Assembly (NCBI GenBank): GCA_934675115.1 | Contig: CAKUPH010000005.1 | Coordinates: forward strand, 1 to 49,203 | DNA: 49,203 bases | Direction: 5' to 3' | Source of the DNA: an uncultured Oscillospiraceae bacterium | GTDB taxonomy: Bacteria > Bacillota > Clostridia > Oscillospirales > Oscillospiraceae | Part shown: piece by piece, positions 9,559 through 16,991 of the stretch | How the letters are laid out: every line of letters starts with the position of its first letter | How positions within the stretch are numbered: the stretch's first letter is position 1 | The notes under the pieces: generated by a model | What the model saw: the letters and a program-made list of their open reading frames with translations, nothing else | The model's database searches: none | Told to the model about the DNA's origin: nothing | Position numbers and translations under genes: made by a program

Positions 9559-9665
9559 GTAGCTGTTCAGCGCGTCAGAGCGGAATATTTTCCCCGTTTT
9601 GCGCGCCGGGACCGGAGGCGGCCGCTCTTTTCCGCGCCGCCACCCCATTTTAAGGAGGAAACTTC

Positions 9666-10145
9666 ATGAAAAAGCTGTTACAACTGCTGGAAGACGACTG
9701 CACCCTGACCCAGGCACAACTGGCATCCATGGCAGACATGCCCGAGGCAGAGGTAGCGGCAGCCATCAAGAAATACGAAGAGGACAAGATCATCCTTGGC
9801 TACAAGGCCATCGTGGACTGGGACCGCACCGACCGGGAGTCCGTCACCGCCCTCATTGAGGTCAAGGTCACGCCCCAGCGGGGCGAGGGCTTCGACCGGG
9901 TGGCCGAGCGCATTTACCAGTATGACGAGGTGGAGTCTGTCTACCTGATGAGCGGCGCCTTCGACCTGACCGTCATCATCTCCGGCCGGACGCTGAAGGA
10001 AGTGGCACAGTTCGTGGGCGAGCGGCTGGCCCCCCTTGAGGACGTCACCGGCACAGCCACCCACTTCATCCTGAAAAAATACAAGGAAAAGCACCTCATC
10101 TTTGAAAAGCGCGAGGAGCAGGAAAAGGAGTATATCTTCGTATGA
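9666..10145 (+). CDS. Lrp/AsnC family transcriptional regulator
   Basis: DNA-binding regulator of the leucine-responsive family, usually controlling amino-acid metabolism with an amino acid as effector. The 159-residue product has an N-terminal winged helix-turn-helix (about 3-50, LTQAQLASMADMPEAEVAAA) and a C-terminal RAM ligand-binding domain (about 60-140, with the gate-like GAFDLTVII segment). TAAGGAGG precedes the ATG. It overlaps the downstream aminotransferase by 4 bp (ATGA), so it probably regulates its own operon. Confidence 0.9.
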   Translation: MKKLLQLLEDDCTLTQAQLASMADMPEAEVAAAIKKYEEDKIILGYKAIVDWDRTDRESVTALIEVKVTPQRGEGFDRVAERIYQYDEVESVYLMSGAFDLTVIISGRTLKEVAQFVGERLAPLEDVTGTATHFILKKYKEKHLIFEKREEQEKEYIFV

Positions 10146-11335
10146 ACTATGAGCAGATCTTATCCCAGCGGATCCAGAACGTAAAGCCCTCCGGGATCCG
10201 CAGATTCTTTGATATTCTGGAGGAGATGAAGGACGCCATCTCCCTTGGCATCGGCGAGCCGGACTTCCAGACCCCGTGGCACATCCGGGACGCGGGCATC
10301 TACTCCCTCGAAAAGGGCTTCACCAAATACACCAGCAACGCCGGTCTTGCCGAGCTGCGCCGGGAGATCGCGAGCTATCTCGCCCGCCGGTTCGACCTGC
10401 ACTATCACTTTGCCGACCAGCTTCTCGTCACCGTGGGCGGCAGCGAGGGCATCGACCTAGCCATCCGCTGCCTTGTGGACCCGGGGGATGAGGTCATCAT
10501 CCCCGTGCCCTCCTTCGTGTGCTACGGCCCGCTGGTGGAGATGGCCGGGGGCACCCCCGTCTATCTGGAGATGAAGGCGGAAAACGAGTTCCGCCTCACG
10601 CCGGACGAGCTGCGCTCCGCCATCACCGACAAGACGAAGCTGCTGGTGCTGCCCTTCCCCTCCAACCCCACCGGCGGCATCATGGAGCGCCACGATCTGG
10701 AGGCGCTGGCCGACGTGCTGCGGGACACCAACATCATGGTGCTGTCCGACGAGATCTACGCCGAGCTGACCTACGGCGAGCACCGCCACGTATCCATGGC
10801 CAACCTGCCCGACATGTACGACCGCACCATCGTGGTCAACGGCTTCTCCAAGGCCTATTCCATGACCGGCTGGCGGCTGGGCTATCTGGCCGGGCCGAAG
10901 GAGGTCATCGCCCAGATGACCAAGCTCCACCAGTTCGGCATCATGTCCGCCCCCACCACCAGCCAGTACGCCGCCATCGAGGCCATGCGCAACGGCGACC
11001 ACGACATTGAGAAGATGCGGGACGAGTACGACGGCCGCCGCCGGTATCTGGTGGAGGGTCTGCGCCGCATCGGTCTGGAGTGCTTCGAGCCCAAGGGCGC
11101 GTTCTACGTTTTCCCGTCCATCAAGTCCACCGGACTCTCCTCCGACGACTTCTGTGAGCGGTTCCTGCTGGAGGAAAAGGTGGCCGTCATCTCCGGCGCG
11201 GCCTTCGGCCCCGGCGGTGAGGGCTTCGTCCGCTGCTGCTACGCCGCGTCCATGAAGGATCTGGCCGAGGCGCTGACCCGGATGGACAACTTCCTCACCA
11301 ACCTGCGGAAAAAGCAGGCCCGGGGCGAGCTGTAA
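10142..11335 (+). CDS. Class I/II pyridoxal-phosphate aminotransferase
   Basis: PLP enzyme of aminotransferase fold type I, transferring an amino group between an amino acid and a 2-oxo acid. Visible residues: Asn175 in PSNPTGG, Asp203 and Tyr206 in LSDEIYAELTY, the Schiff-base Lys237 in GFSKAYSMTGWRLGY, and the substrate-carboxylate Arg364 in GFVRCCYA. The 397-residue length is normal for the PatA/AspC-like group. It is translationally coupled to the Lrp gene. The substrate is not evident; the ThrH-like gene next door suggests serine, threonine or homoserine-related metabolism. Confidence 0.9.
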   Translation: MNYEQILSQRIQNVKPSGIRRFFDILEEMKDAISLGIGEPDFQTPWHIRDAGIYSLEKGFTKYTSNAGLAELRREIASYLARRFDLHYHFADQLLVTVGGSEGIDLAIRCLVDPGDEVIIPVPSFVCYGPLVEMAGGTPVYLEMKAENEFRLTPDELRSAITDKTKLLVLPFPSNPTGGIMERHDLEALADVLRDTNIMVLSDEIYAELTYGEHRHVSMANLPDMYDRTIVVNGFSKAYSMTGWRLGYLAGPKEVIAQMTKLHQFGIMSAPTTSQYAAIEAMRNGDHDIEKMRDEYDGRRRYLVEGLRRIGLECFEPKGAFYVFPSIKSTGLSSDDFCERFLLEEKVAVISGAAFGPGGEGFVRCCYAASMKDLAEALTRMDNFLTNLRKKQARGEL

Positions 11336-11379
11336 GCCAGCCTCCCCACATTCCGTACATAAGAGAAGGGAGCGTTTCC

Positions 11380-11982
11380 ATGTATATCACCTGCCTTGAT
11401 ATGGAGGGCGTCCTCGTCCCCGAGATCTGGATCGCCTTCGCCGAGGAGACCGGCATCCCCGAGCTGCGCCGCACCACCCGGGACGAGCCGGACTACGACA
11501 AGCTCATGGCCTACCGACTGGCCATTCTCAAGGAGCACGGCCTCGGCCTGAAGGAGATCCAGGCCGTCATCGCCAAGATCGACCCCCTGCCCGGCGCGAA
11601 GGAGTTTCTCGACCAGCTCCGGCGGGAGACGCAGGTCATCATCCTCAGCGACACCTTCGAGCAGTTCGCGAAGCCCCTGATGGAAAAGCTGGACTGGCCC
11701 ACCATCTTCTGCAACACGCTGGAGGTGGCGGACAGCGGCGAGATCACCGGCTACAAGATGCGCTGCGAGAAGTCCAAGCTCACCACCGTCCGGGCCCTCC
11801 AGTCCATCGGCTACGAGACCATTGCCGCCGGGGACAGCTACAACGATCTGGGCATGATCCAGGCCAGCAAAGCGGGCTTCCTGTTCAAGAGCACCGACAA
11901 GATCTGCGCCGACCACCCGGAAATCCCCGCCTGCGAGGAGTTCAGCGACCTGCTGGCCGGCATCCGCACCGCCATGGCCTGA
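11380..11982 (+). CDS. thrH: ThrH-like phosphoserine phosphatase / homoserine phosphotransferase
   Basis: HAD-superfamily enzyme. In Pseudomonas, ThrH removes phosphate from phosphoserine and can pass it to homoserine. The 200-residue product opens with CLDMEGVLVPEIWIAFAEET, nearly the ThrH signature, with nucleophile Asp7 and the ThrH-typical Glu9 instead of the second HAD aspartate. Ser90-Asp91-Thr92 (motif II) and GDSYND at 151-156 (motif IV) are present. It follows the aminotransferase by 44 bp. Assignment to ThrH rather than SerB rests on the N-terminal motif and short length. Confidence 0.9.
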   Translation: MYITCLDMEGVLVPEIWIAFAEETGIPELRRTTRDEPDYDKLMAYRLAILKEHGLGLKEIQAVIAKIDPLPGAKEFLDQLRRETQVIILSDTFEQFAKPLMEKLDWPTIFCNTLEVADSGEITGYKMRCEKSKLTTVRALQSIGYETIAAGDSYNDLGMIQASKAGFLFKSTDKICADHPEIPACEEFSDLLAGIRTAMA

Positions 11983-12030
11983 CGGGCGCGTATTTTCAGG
12001 AGTTTTCCTCCGAACTAAGGAGTTTTTCCC

Positions 12031-13311
12031 ATGAAAAACGATTTTTCCGACCTTCCCTTCCGCCCGGCGGACATCCTGCTGCCCCATAACTGCGACCTGT
12101 CCCTCTGGTCGGTGGTGGCCTGCGACCAGTACACCTCCCAGCCGGAATACTGGCAGCGGGTGGAGGAGCGGGTGGGCCGCGCGCCGTCCTCCCTGCGGCT
12201 CATCCTGCCGGAGAGCAGTCTGGACGGCCCCCACGTGGAGACGGACATCATGGACGTGAACAACACCATGACCCGCTACCTCCGGGAGGACCGCTTCGTC
12301 CCGCTGCCCTCCGCCATGATCTATGTGGAGCGCCGCCTGCACAGCGGAGCGCTCCGCCGGGGCCTCATCGGCATGGTGGATCTGGAGCAGTACGACTACG
12401 AGCCCGGCTCTGCCGCTGCCGTCCGGGCCACGGAGGGCACCGTTCTCTCCCGCATCCCGCCCCGGGTGGCCGTGCGGAAAAACGCCCCCATCGAGCTGCC
12501 CCACGTCATGCTGCTGTGCGACGACCCACGGCGCACCGTCATCGAGCCGCTGGGCGGCGAGACCACCGGCATGGAGCGGCTGTACGACTTCGAGCTGATG
12601 GAAAACGGCGGGCACATCACCGGCTGGCGGCTGACGGACGATCAGCTGGGCCGGGTCCACGCCGCCCTGTCGGCGCTGGCCGACCCCGCCGCCTTCAACG
12701 CCCGCTACCACACAGAGGGCCGGCCCGTCATGCTCTTCGCCGTAGGGGACGGAAACCACTCGCTGGCCACCGCCAAGGAGTGCTACGAGCGGCAGAAGCG
12801 CCTCACCCCGCCGGAAAAGTGGCCGGAGCTGCCCGCCCGCTTCGCCCTGTGCGAGCTGGTGAACCTTCACGACCAGTCGCTGGAGTTCGAGCCCATCCAC
12901 CGGGTGGTGTTCCGCACCGACCCCCAGGCCCTGCTGGACGCCCTCGCCGCCGCTTACCCCGGCGCGCACCTTGGCCGGGGCGAGGGCCACGTCATCGAGT
13001 TCGTCTCCGCCGACGGCGCGGGCAACATCACCGTTCCCGCTCCCACGGCACAGCTGCCGGTGGGCACCCTTCAGAGCTTTCTGGACGACTATCTGGCCGC
13101 CCATCCCGGCCGGGTGGACTACATCCACGGCGACGACGTGGCCCGGGAGCTGGGCATGAAGCCCGGAAACATCGCATTTCTCCTCCCCGCCATGGAAAAG
13201 GACGAGCTGTTCCCCACCGTCATCCACGACGGCGTGCTCCCCCGCAAGACCTTCTCCATGGGGGAAGCCAACGACAAGCGCTTCTATCTGGAGGCGCGGA
13301 AGATCCGGTAA
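12031..13311 (+). CDS. DUF1015 family protein
   Basis: The 426-residue product carries the DUF1015 hallmarks: VRATEGTVLSRIPPRVAVRK (131-150) and GDGNHSLATAKE (239-250). The latter resembles the DGHHR-type motif of ParB/Srx-fold proteins, a fold that includes ADP- or ATP-dependent free serine kinases. No function is proven for this subfamily. DUF1015 genes are often found beside serine-biosynthesis genes, and here it sits after a phosphoserine phosphatase-like gene, so a phospho-amino-acid role is inferred. AAGGAG-like sequence precedes the ATG; a terminator-like hairpin follows. Confidence 0.85.
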   Translation: MKNDFSDLPFRPADILLPHNCDLSLWSVVACDQYTSQPEYWQRVEERVGRAPSSLRLILPESSLDGPHVETDIMDVNNTMTRYLREDRFVPLPSAMIYVERRLHSGALRRGLIGMVDLEQYDYEPGSAAAVRATEGTVLSRIPPRVAVRKNAPIELPHVMLLCDDPRRTVIEPLGGETTGMERLYDFELMENGGHITGWRLTDDQLGRVHAALSALADPAAFNARYHTEGRPVMLFAVGDGNHSLATAKECYERQKRLTPPEKWPELPARFALCELVNLHDQSLEFEPIHRVVFRTDPQALLDALAAAYPGAHLGRGEGHVIEFVSADGAGNITVPAPTAQLPVGTLQSFLDDYLAAHPGRVDYIHGDDVARELGMKPGNIAFLLPAMEKDELFPTVIHDGVLPRKTFSMGEANDKRFYLEARKIR

Positions 13312-13315
13312 AATT

Positions 13316-13350
13316 ATCCCCGCGCGGCCCGTCAGGACTCACGCGGGGAT
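13316..13350 (+). terminator. Terminator-like hairpin between the DUF1015 gene and ispE
   Basis: A 9-bp perfect stem (ATCCCCGCG at 13316-13324 with CGCGGGGAT at 13342-13350) is followed by CACTTTTC. The T-tract is short, so it may be only partial and allow read-through into ispE. Confidence 0.5.
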
Positions 13351-13378
13351 CACTTTTCTCAACCGCGAGGTGACGCCG

Positions 13379-14224
13379 ATGCAGGTCAAGGCATTCGCAA
13401 AACTGAATCTCACGCTGGACATCCTCCGCCGCCGGGAGGACGGCTACCACGACCTCCAGATGGTCATGCAGTCTATCGATCTGGCGGACGAGCTCACCAT
13501 CACCCCCACCGAGGGCGTGGGAGCCATGTCCACCACCCTGAGCTATCTGCCCAGCGACGGCCGCAATCTGGCCCAGATGGCCGCCGAGGCCTTCCGGAAC
13601 GCGGCGGGCCGGGGCGGGCAGTTGGATATTTCCATCGTCAAGCGCATCCCGGTGTGCGCCGGGATGGCCGGGGGCAGCTCTGACGCCGCCGCCGTCCTCC
13701 GGGCTATGAACGAGCTCACCGGAGCCGGATACACCCCGGCGGAGCTTGCGAAGATCGGCGAAGCCGTGGGCTCCGACGTGCCCTACTGCGTAGTTGGCGG
13801 CACGGCGCTGGCCGAGGGCCGGGGTGAGCGGCTCACGGCGCTGCCGCCGCTGCCCCCCTGCCATGTGGTGGTGTGCAAGCCGCCCTTCCCCATCTCCACC
13901 CCTCAGCTGTTCAGCCGGGTGGACATGCGGAAGATCGCCCGGCGGCCGGACACGGAGGGGATGCTGGCGGCGCTGGCCGACGGGGACCTCACCGGCGTGG
14001 CCCGGCGGATGTACAACGTGTTCGAGGACGTGCTGGAGCCCCGCCGTCAGGCGGAGATCAACGCCATCAAGGCCGCCCTCATCGACTGCGGCGCGCTGGG
14101 CGCGGCCATGACGGGCAGCGGCCCCACCGTGTTCGGCCTTTTCGACGACCCCGCTGCCGCCGAAAGCGCCCGGGACCGGCTGAGCGGGAGCTATCAGGAT
14201 GTATTCCTGTGCCGCACCCTGTAA
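13379..14224 (+). CDS. ispE: 4-diphosphocytidyl-2-C-methyl-D-erythritol kinase
   Basis: Phosphorylates CDP-methylerythritol in the MEP pathway to isoprenoids. The 281-residue GHMP-kinase has the substrate motif AFAKLNLTLDIL with Lys9, the ATP loop PVCAGMAGGSSDAA at 91-104, and catalytic Asp133 in GSDVPY. The open frame could start at GTG 13370, but GAGGTG there is the ribosome binding site for the ATG at 13379. In many Firmicutes ispE lies near sporulation genes such as spoIIR, as it does here. Confidence 0.95.
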   Translation: MQVKAFAKLNLTLDILRRREDGYHDLQMVMQSIDLADELTITPTEGVGAMSTTLSYLPSDGRNLAQMAAEAFRNAAGRGGQLDISIVKRIPVCAGMAGGSSDAAAVLRAMNELTGAGYTPAELAKIGEAVGSDVPYCVVGGTALAEGRGERLTALPPLPPCHVVVCKPPFPISTPQLFSRVDMRKIARRPDTEGMLAALADGDLTGVARRMYNVFEDVLEPRRQAEINAIKAALIDCGALGAAMTGSGPTVFGLFDDPAAAESARDRLSGSYQDVFLCRTL

Positions 14225-14240
14225 AAATCGGACAAGATAC

Positions 14241-14270
14241 AAAAAGGGCCGCCCCGACGGGGCGGCCCTT
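14241..14270. terminator. Terminator between convergent ispE and the DMT transporter
   Basis: A perfect 12-bp stem (AAGGGCCGCCCC at 14244-14255 with its complement at 14259-14270, loop GAC). The minus strand continues TTTTT, so it is a strong terminator for the transporter; on the plus strand the T-run is short. Confidence 0.85.
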
Positions 14271-14290
14271 CCGCATTCTGCGGCATTAGA

Positions 14291-15199
14291 TCACATATCG
14301 AAGAAGCCCATGATGGCAATGCCAATGACCACCAGCAGGATCATGAGGTAGTGCTTGAAGGACAGCTTTTCCTTCAGGAAGATGCGGCCCCACAGCACGG
14401 ACACCGCGCAGTAGGAGGCGATGATGGGGGCGGACATGGCCAGATGCTCCGTGTCCGCGATGGCATAGATGTAGGCGAACTGGCCCGCCGTCTCGCAGAC
14501 GGCGCCCAGATACTTGGGGCCCTCCATTTTGGGCACCAGCTTATCCTTCTTGATGATGACCATGTAGATGAAGCAGACCACCGCCGCCGCGAGGAAGGTC
14601 AGCTCGTAGGCCACGTTGGCGCTGCCCTCGTCCAGTGTCTCCAGCACCCGGTTGTCCGCGAAGGTGCCGGCGGCGTCCAGAACGCAGTAGATGATGGGCA
14701 GGGCCAGTGCCAGAAAGCTCTTGGAATACTTGTAATTACTGGCCTTCTGCCGCTCGGCCCGGAGCTCTTCGTCCTCCCGGTACTCCACGACGCCGAGGCC
14801 AATGACACCAATGCACACCAGCGCCACCGCCGCCAGCGCCAGCGGGGAATACTCGTCGATGCCCACCATGATGAGGGTCATGATGGCCACCAGCGCGCCG
14901 GAGGAGTTGGCGATGGGAGAGGAAACAGACAGCTCAATATACCGAAGGCCCAGATAGCCCACGGTCATGGAGGAGATGTACAGCAGGGACACGGGCAGAT
15001 AGGTGAGGATGACCTGCATGGAGATCTCCGTCCCGCCCACGAAGATCTCATAGGCGGCGTGAAGGCCCATGACCACGCCCACGGCGATGACCATCTTCAG
15101 ATGGCTGAGGGGATCTTTCGCGTCACGGCAGCCAATCTTGGAAAAAAGGTCCGAACCGGACCAGCACAGCAGCGCCAACAGGGATAACCAGAACCACAT
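14291..15199 (-). CDS. EamA/DMT family transporter
   Basis: Membrane transporter of the drug/metabolite superfamily, with about ten hydrophobic helices in two EamA halves (about 1-135 and 160-300) joined by a charged linker near residues 137-158. It opens MWFWLSLLALLCWSGSDLF and ends with the family-typical short helix MILLVVIGIAIMGFF. The 302-residue length is standard. The substrate is unknown. AAAGGAG precedes the ATG. It has an unusually long leader (about 235 nt) with a small ORF and pairing sequences, so expression is probably controlled at RNA level. Confidence 0.88.
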   Translation of the reverse strand: MWFWLSLLALLCWSGSDLFSKIGCRDAKDPLSHLKMVIAVGVVMGLHAAYEIFVGGTEISMQVILTYLPVSLLYISSMTVGYLGLRYIELSVSSPIANSSGALVAIMTLIMVGIDEYSPLALAAVALVCIGVIGLGVVEYREDEELRAERQKASNYKYSKSFLALALPIIYCVLDAAGTFADNRVLETLDEGSANVAYELTFLAAAVVCFIYMVIIKKDKLVPKMEGPKYLGAVCETAGQFAYIYAIADTEHLAMSAPIIASYCAVSVLWGRIFLKEKLSFKHYLMILLVVIGIAIMGFFDM

Positions 15200-15268
15200 T
15201 TTTATATTTCTCCTTTAATATTACAGTTTAATGCGCGAGACTAATTTTGCCCCGCTGGAAAAATGGGT

Positions 15269-15337
15269 TCAGGCCGTCTTGGGAGGTTTGGTCCGTGAAA
15301 TGATCCAGCCAGCCGCGATCCTGATATTTTTGAGCAT
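15269..15337 (-). CDS. Small upstream ORF (22 codons) in the transporter leader
   Basis: Reads MLKNIRIAAGWIISRTKPPK plus TA and a stop. It has a near-perfect ribosome binding site (AAAGGAGG, 8 bp spacing) and lies between a promoter and the DMT transporter start. I recognise no family. A 9-base segment near its end (codons ACC AAA CCT CCC) is complementary to its own ribosome binding site. A regulatory leader peptide is the favoured explanation; a short membrane-active peptide is possible. Confidence 0.5.
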   Translation of the reverse strand: MLKNIRIAAGWIISRTKPPKTA

Positions 15338-15351
15338 GGTTGCAAACCTCC
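15282..15351 (-). promoter_or_regulatory. RNA pairing that would hide the small ORF's ribosome binding site
   Basis: On the minus strand GGAGGTTTG (15343-15351), which contains the small ORF's Shine-Dalgarno, is perfectly complementary to CAAACCTCC (15282-15290) near the end of that ORF. The 9-bp helix would be opened by a ribosome translating the ORF. Function is inferred. Confidence 0.5.
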
Positions 15352-15442
15352 TTTGATGATAAGATCGAACAGCGCTCAAATTGTCCCCGGCCAAAAAACA
15401 GGCCCGATTTTTCGGAGCCGCGCTCAGTGACCGAAGGTGTGT

Positions 15443-15471
15443 ATTATATCACAATTTTCCGGATGTGAAAA
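15443..15471 (-). promoter_or_regulatory. Sigma70-type promoter of the DMT transporter
   Basis: On the minus strand TTTTCA (15466-15471), 17 bp, then a perfect TATAAT (15443-15448). The start site would be near 15436, giving a leader of about 235 nt before the transporter. The stretch 15338-15436 contains short hairpins such as CCGA-AAAA-TCGG but matches no riboswitch I know. Confidence 0.75.
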
Positions 15472-15514
15472 CCCGTTTTGCCCACAGTATTTTCCCGCAC
15501 TTTTCCCCTCCTGC

Positions 15515-15543
15515 GTATAAAATGCACAAACACCGTCCACAAT
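15515..15543 (+). promoter_or_regulatory. SigmaF-like forespore promoter of spoIIR
   Basis: GTATA (15515-15519), 15 bp, then GTCCACAAT (15535-15543), which fits the sigmaF consensus GYATA / GGNNANAMT except for one base. In Bacillus, spoIIR is transcribed by sigmaF, which supports the call. Confidence 0.6.
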
Positions 15544-15594
15544 GAAGCCAGACTACTTACATCACGCGTGTAAACATTACATAGGACGGTGTTT
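15528..15594 (+). promoter_or_regulatory. 11-bp inverted repeat joining the spoIIR promoter and ribosome binding site
   Basis: AAACACCGTCC (15528-15538) overlaps the -10 element; its perfect complement GGACGGTGTTT (15584-15594) overlaps the AGGA ribosome binding site. A transcript entering from upstream could fold and hide the site; a transcript starting at the promoter would lack the left arm. Confidence 0.55.
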
Positions 15595-15597
15595 TTC

Positions 15598-16227
15598 ATG
15601 AACAAATTCTCTTCCCGGCGGCTGCGGCTCTGGGAGTGCGCCATGCTCTTCGCCTTCTCCCTCACCCTCGTCACCGGCGTCTGGGCTGCCGGGAGCCAGA
15701 GCGCATTGGCGGATAAGGTGGTGCGGCTCCACGTCATCGCCAACTCGGACAGCGACGCGGATCAGGCCCTCAAGCTCCGGGTGCGGGACGCGGTGCTGGC
15801 CGCGGCGGGGGACTGTCTGGACGGCATCACGGACCGGCGCTCCGCTGAGAATATTCTGTCCGGAAAATTGCAGGCGCTGGCCGACGCCGGGGCGGCGGAG
15901 GTGGCCGCGCAGGGGTTCGACTACCCCGTTTCCGTCAGTCTGGAAAACTGCTGGTTCCCCACCAAGGAATACGACGGCTTCGCCCTGCCCGCCGGGACGT
16001 ACCGGGCAGTGCGGGTGGTCATCGGCGAGGGGGCCGGGCGCAACTGGTGGTGCGTGGTGTTCCCGCCGCTGTGTCTCGGCTCGGTGAGCGAGCGGGCGGA
16101 GGACACCGCCGCCATGGCCGGGCTGAACGGGGAGGAAATTTCCCTCATCACCGGCGAGGACGAGGGCTACGTGGTGAAATTCAAGATCGTGGAGTGGTGG
16201 AACAGCCTGTTCCACAAGAAAAACTGA
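15598..16227 (+). CDS. spoIIR: Stage II sporulation protein R
   Basis: Secreted forespore signal that triggers SpoIIGA to process pro-sigmaE in the mother cell. The 209-residue product has an N-terminal membrane/signal segment (about 10-30) and the SpoIIR blocks VVRLHVIANSDSDADQALKL, SVSLENCWFPTKEYDGFALP, and GRNWWCVVFPPLC. A GTG at 15589 in the same frame is only 2 bp from the AGGA, so the ATG at 15598 is chosen, although its spacing (11 bp) is long. A strong terminator follows. Confidence 0.95.
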   Translation: MNKFSSRRLRLWECAMLFAFSLTLVTGVWAAGSQSALADKVVRLHVIANSDSDADQALKLRVRDAVLAAAGDCLDGITDRRSAENILSGKLQALADAGAAEVAAQGFDYPVSVSLENCWFPTKEYDGFALPAGTYRAVRVVIGEGAGRNWWCVVFPPLCLGSVSERAEDTAAMAGLNGEEISLITGEDEGYVVKFKIVEWWNSLFHKKN

Positions 16228-16243
16228 CGCTCCTGACCGCCAG

Positions 16244-16274
16244 AAAGGGCCGCCCGCAGGCGGCCCTTTCGTTT
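16244..16274 (+). terminator. Terminator after spoIIR
   Basis: Perfect 11-bp stem (AAAGGGCCGCC at 16244-16254 with 16259-16269, loop CGCA) followed by CGTTTTT. It lies between the convergent spoIIR and methyltransferase genes. Confidence 0.88.
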
Positions 16275-16889
16275 TTACCGTATCACGCACACGCCGGAGC
16301 AGTGGCTGTGCTTGTGGAACTCCAGCCCGGGGACGGCCTTGGCCAACTCCTCCGCCACGATGTAGATCTCGTCCTCGTCCCAGTCGCCGCCGCTGGCCGT
16401 CCGGCAGGCCGCCAGCTCCGCCGCCGTTTCGAAGGCCACGTCTCCCAGCAAAATTTCCCCGCCGGGATTCAGGTGAGCCTTCAGCAGGCGGATGAAGTCC
16501 GCCTTTTCCCCGTCCGTCAGATGGTGGATGGCGTAGGTGCAGAGGATGGCGTCGAATTTCTCCCCTGCAAGCTCCGGGGGCAGGCCCTTTGTGAAATCAT
16601 ATCGCAGCAGCCGGGCCGACGGCATTTTCTCCCCCGCGATGCGGAGCATCTCCGCCGAAAAGTCCACGCCGGTGACGGTCAGGCCGTCGTCGTACAGTTT
16701 TTTCAGCAGCGTCCCCGTGCCGAAGCCGATGTCCAGCACTGTTTTCGCGCCCAGCGCCCGCACCCGGCCGTAGATCGTGCCCAGCACCGCCTTGTAGCCC
16801 GCGAAGGGGTAGGAATCGCTCTCCTCGCTGAGCTGGACGCTTTTATCGTAGCCGCCGGCCCACAGGTCGAAGCCCTTGTTGTCAAGCAT
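16275..16889 (-). CDS. Class I SAM-dependent methyltransferase
   Basis: The 204-residue product has the Rossmann motif I VLDIGFGTGTLLKKL, the acidic motif GVDFSAEMLRIAG, and CTYAIHHLTD at the post-I/IV position, as in YrrT/UbiE-like small-molecule methyltransferases. The N-terminus FDLWAGGYDKSV is typical of that group. The start is taken at 16889, where GGAGGA is 7 bp upstream; six codons further upstream lack a ribosome binding site. It ends against the spoIIR terminator. The substrate is unknown. Confidence 0.85.
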   Translation of the reverse strand: MLDNKGFDLWAGGYDKSVQLSEESDSYPFAGYKAVLGTIYGRVRALGAKTVLDIGFGTGTLLKKLYDDGLTVTGVDFSAEMLRIAGEKMPSARLLRYDFTKGLPPELAGEKFDAILCTYAIHHLTDGEKADFIRLLKAHLNPGGEILLGDVAFETAAELAACRTASGGDWDEDEIYIVAEELAKAVPGLEFHKHSHCSGVCVIR

Positions 16890-16948
16890 AGATGTATCCT
16901 CCGTCATTCAAAGCTGTGCCCAGCATATCACAAAGCGGCGGAAATTGC

Positions 16949-16980
16949 AAAAAAGCGGCGGGCACACGCCCGCCGCTTTT
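16949..16980 (-). terminator. Terminator after the ECF S-component gene
   Basis: Perfect 13-bp stem (AAAAGCGGCGGGC at 16951-16963 with 16968-16980, loop ACAC) and a run of six T on the minus strand. Confidence 0.9.
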
Positions 16981-16991
16981 GGAGTCTCATA

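Noticed and set aside
11239..13227. 662-codon minus-strand open frame opposite thrH and the DUF1015 gene
   Set aside because: Runs across two real genes and their gap, with no ribosome binding site and shadow composition.
15338..15436. Known riboswitch in the DMT transporter leader
   Set aside because: I looked for guanidine, preQ1, SAM, T-box and similar landmarks and saw none; only short hairpins and the small ORF arrangement.
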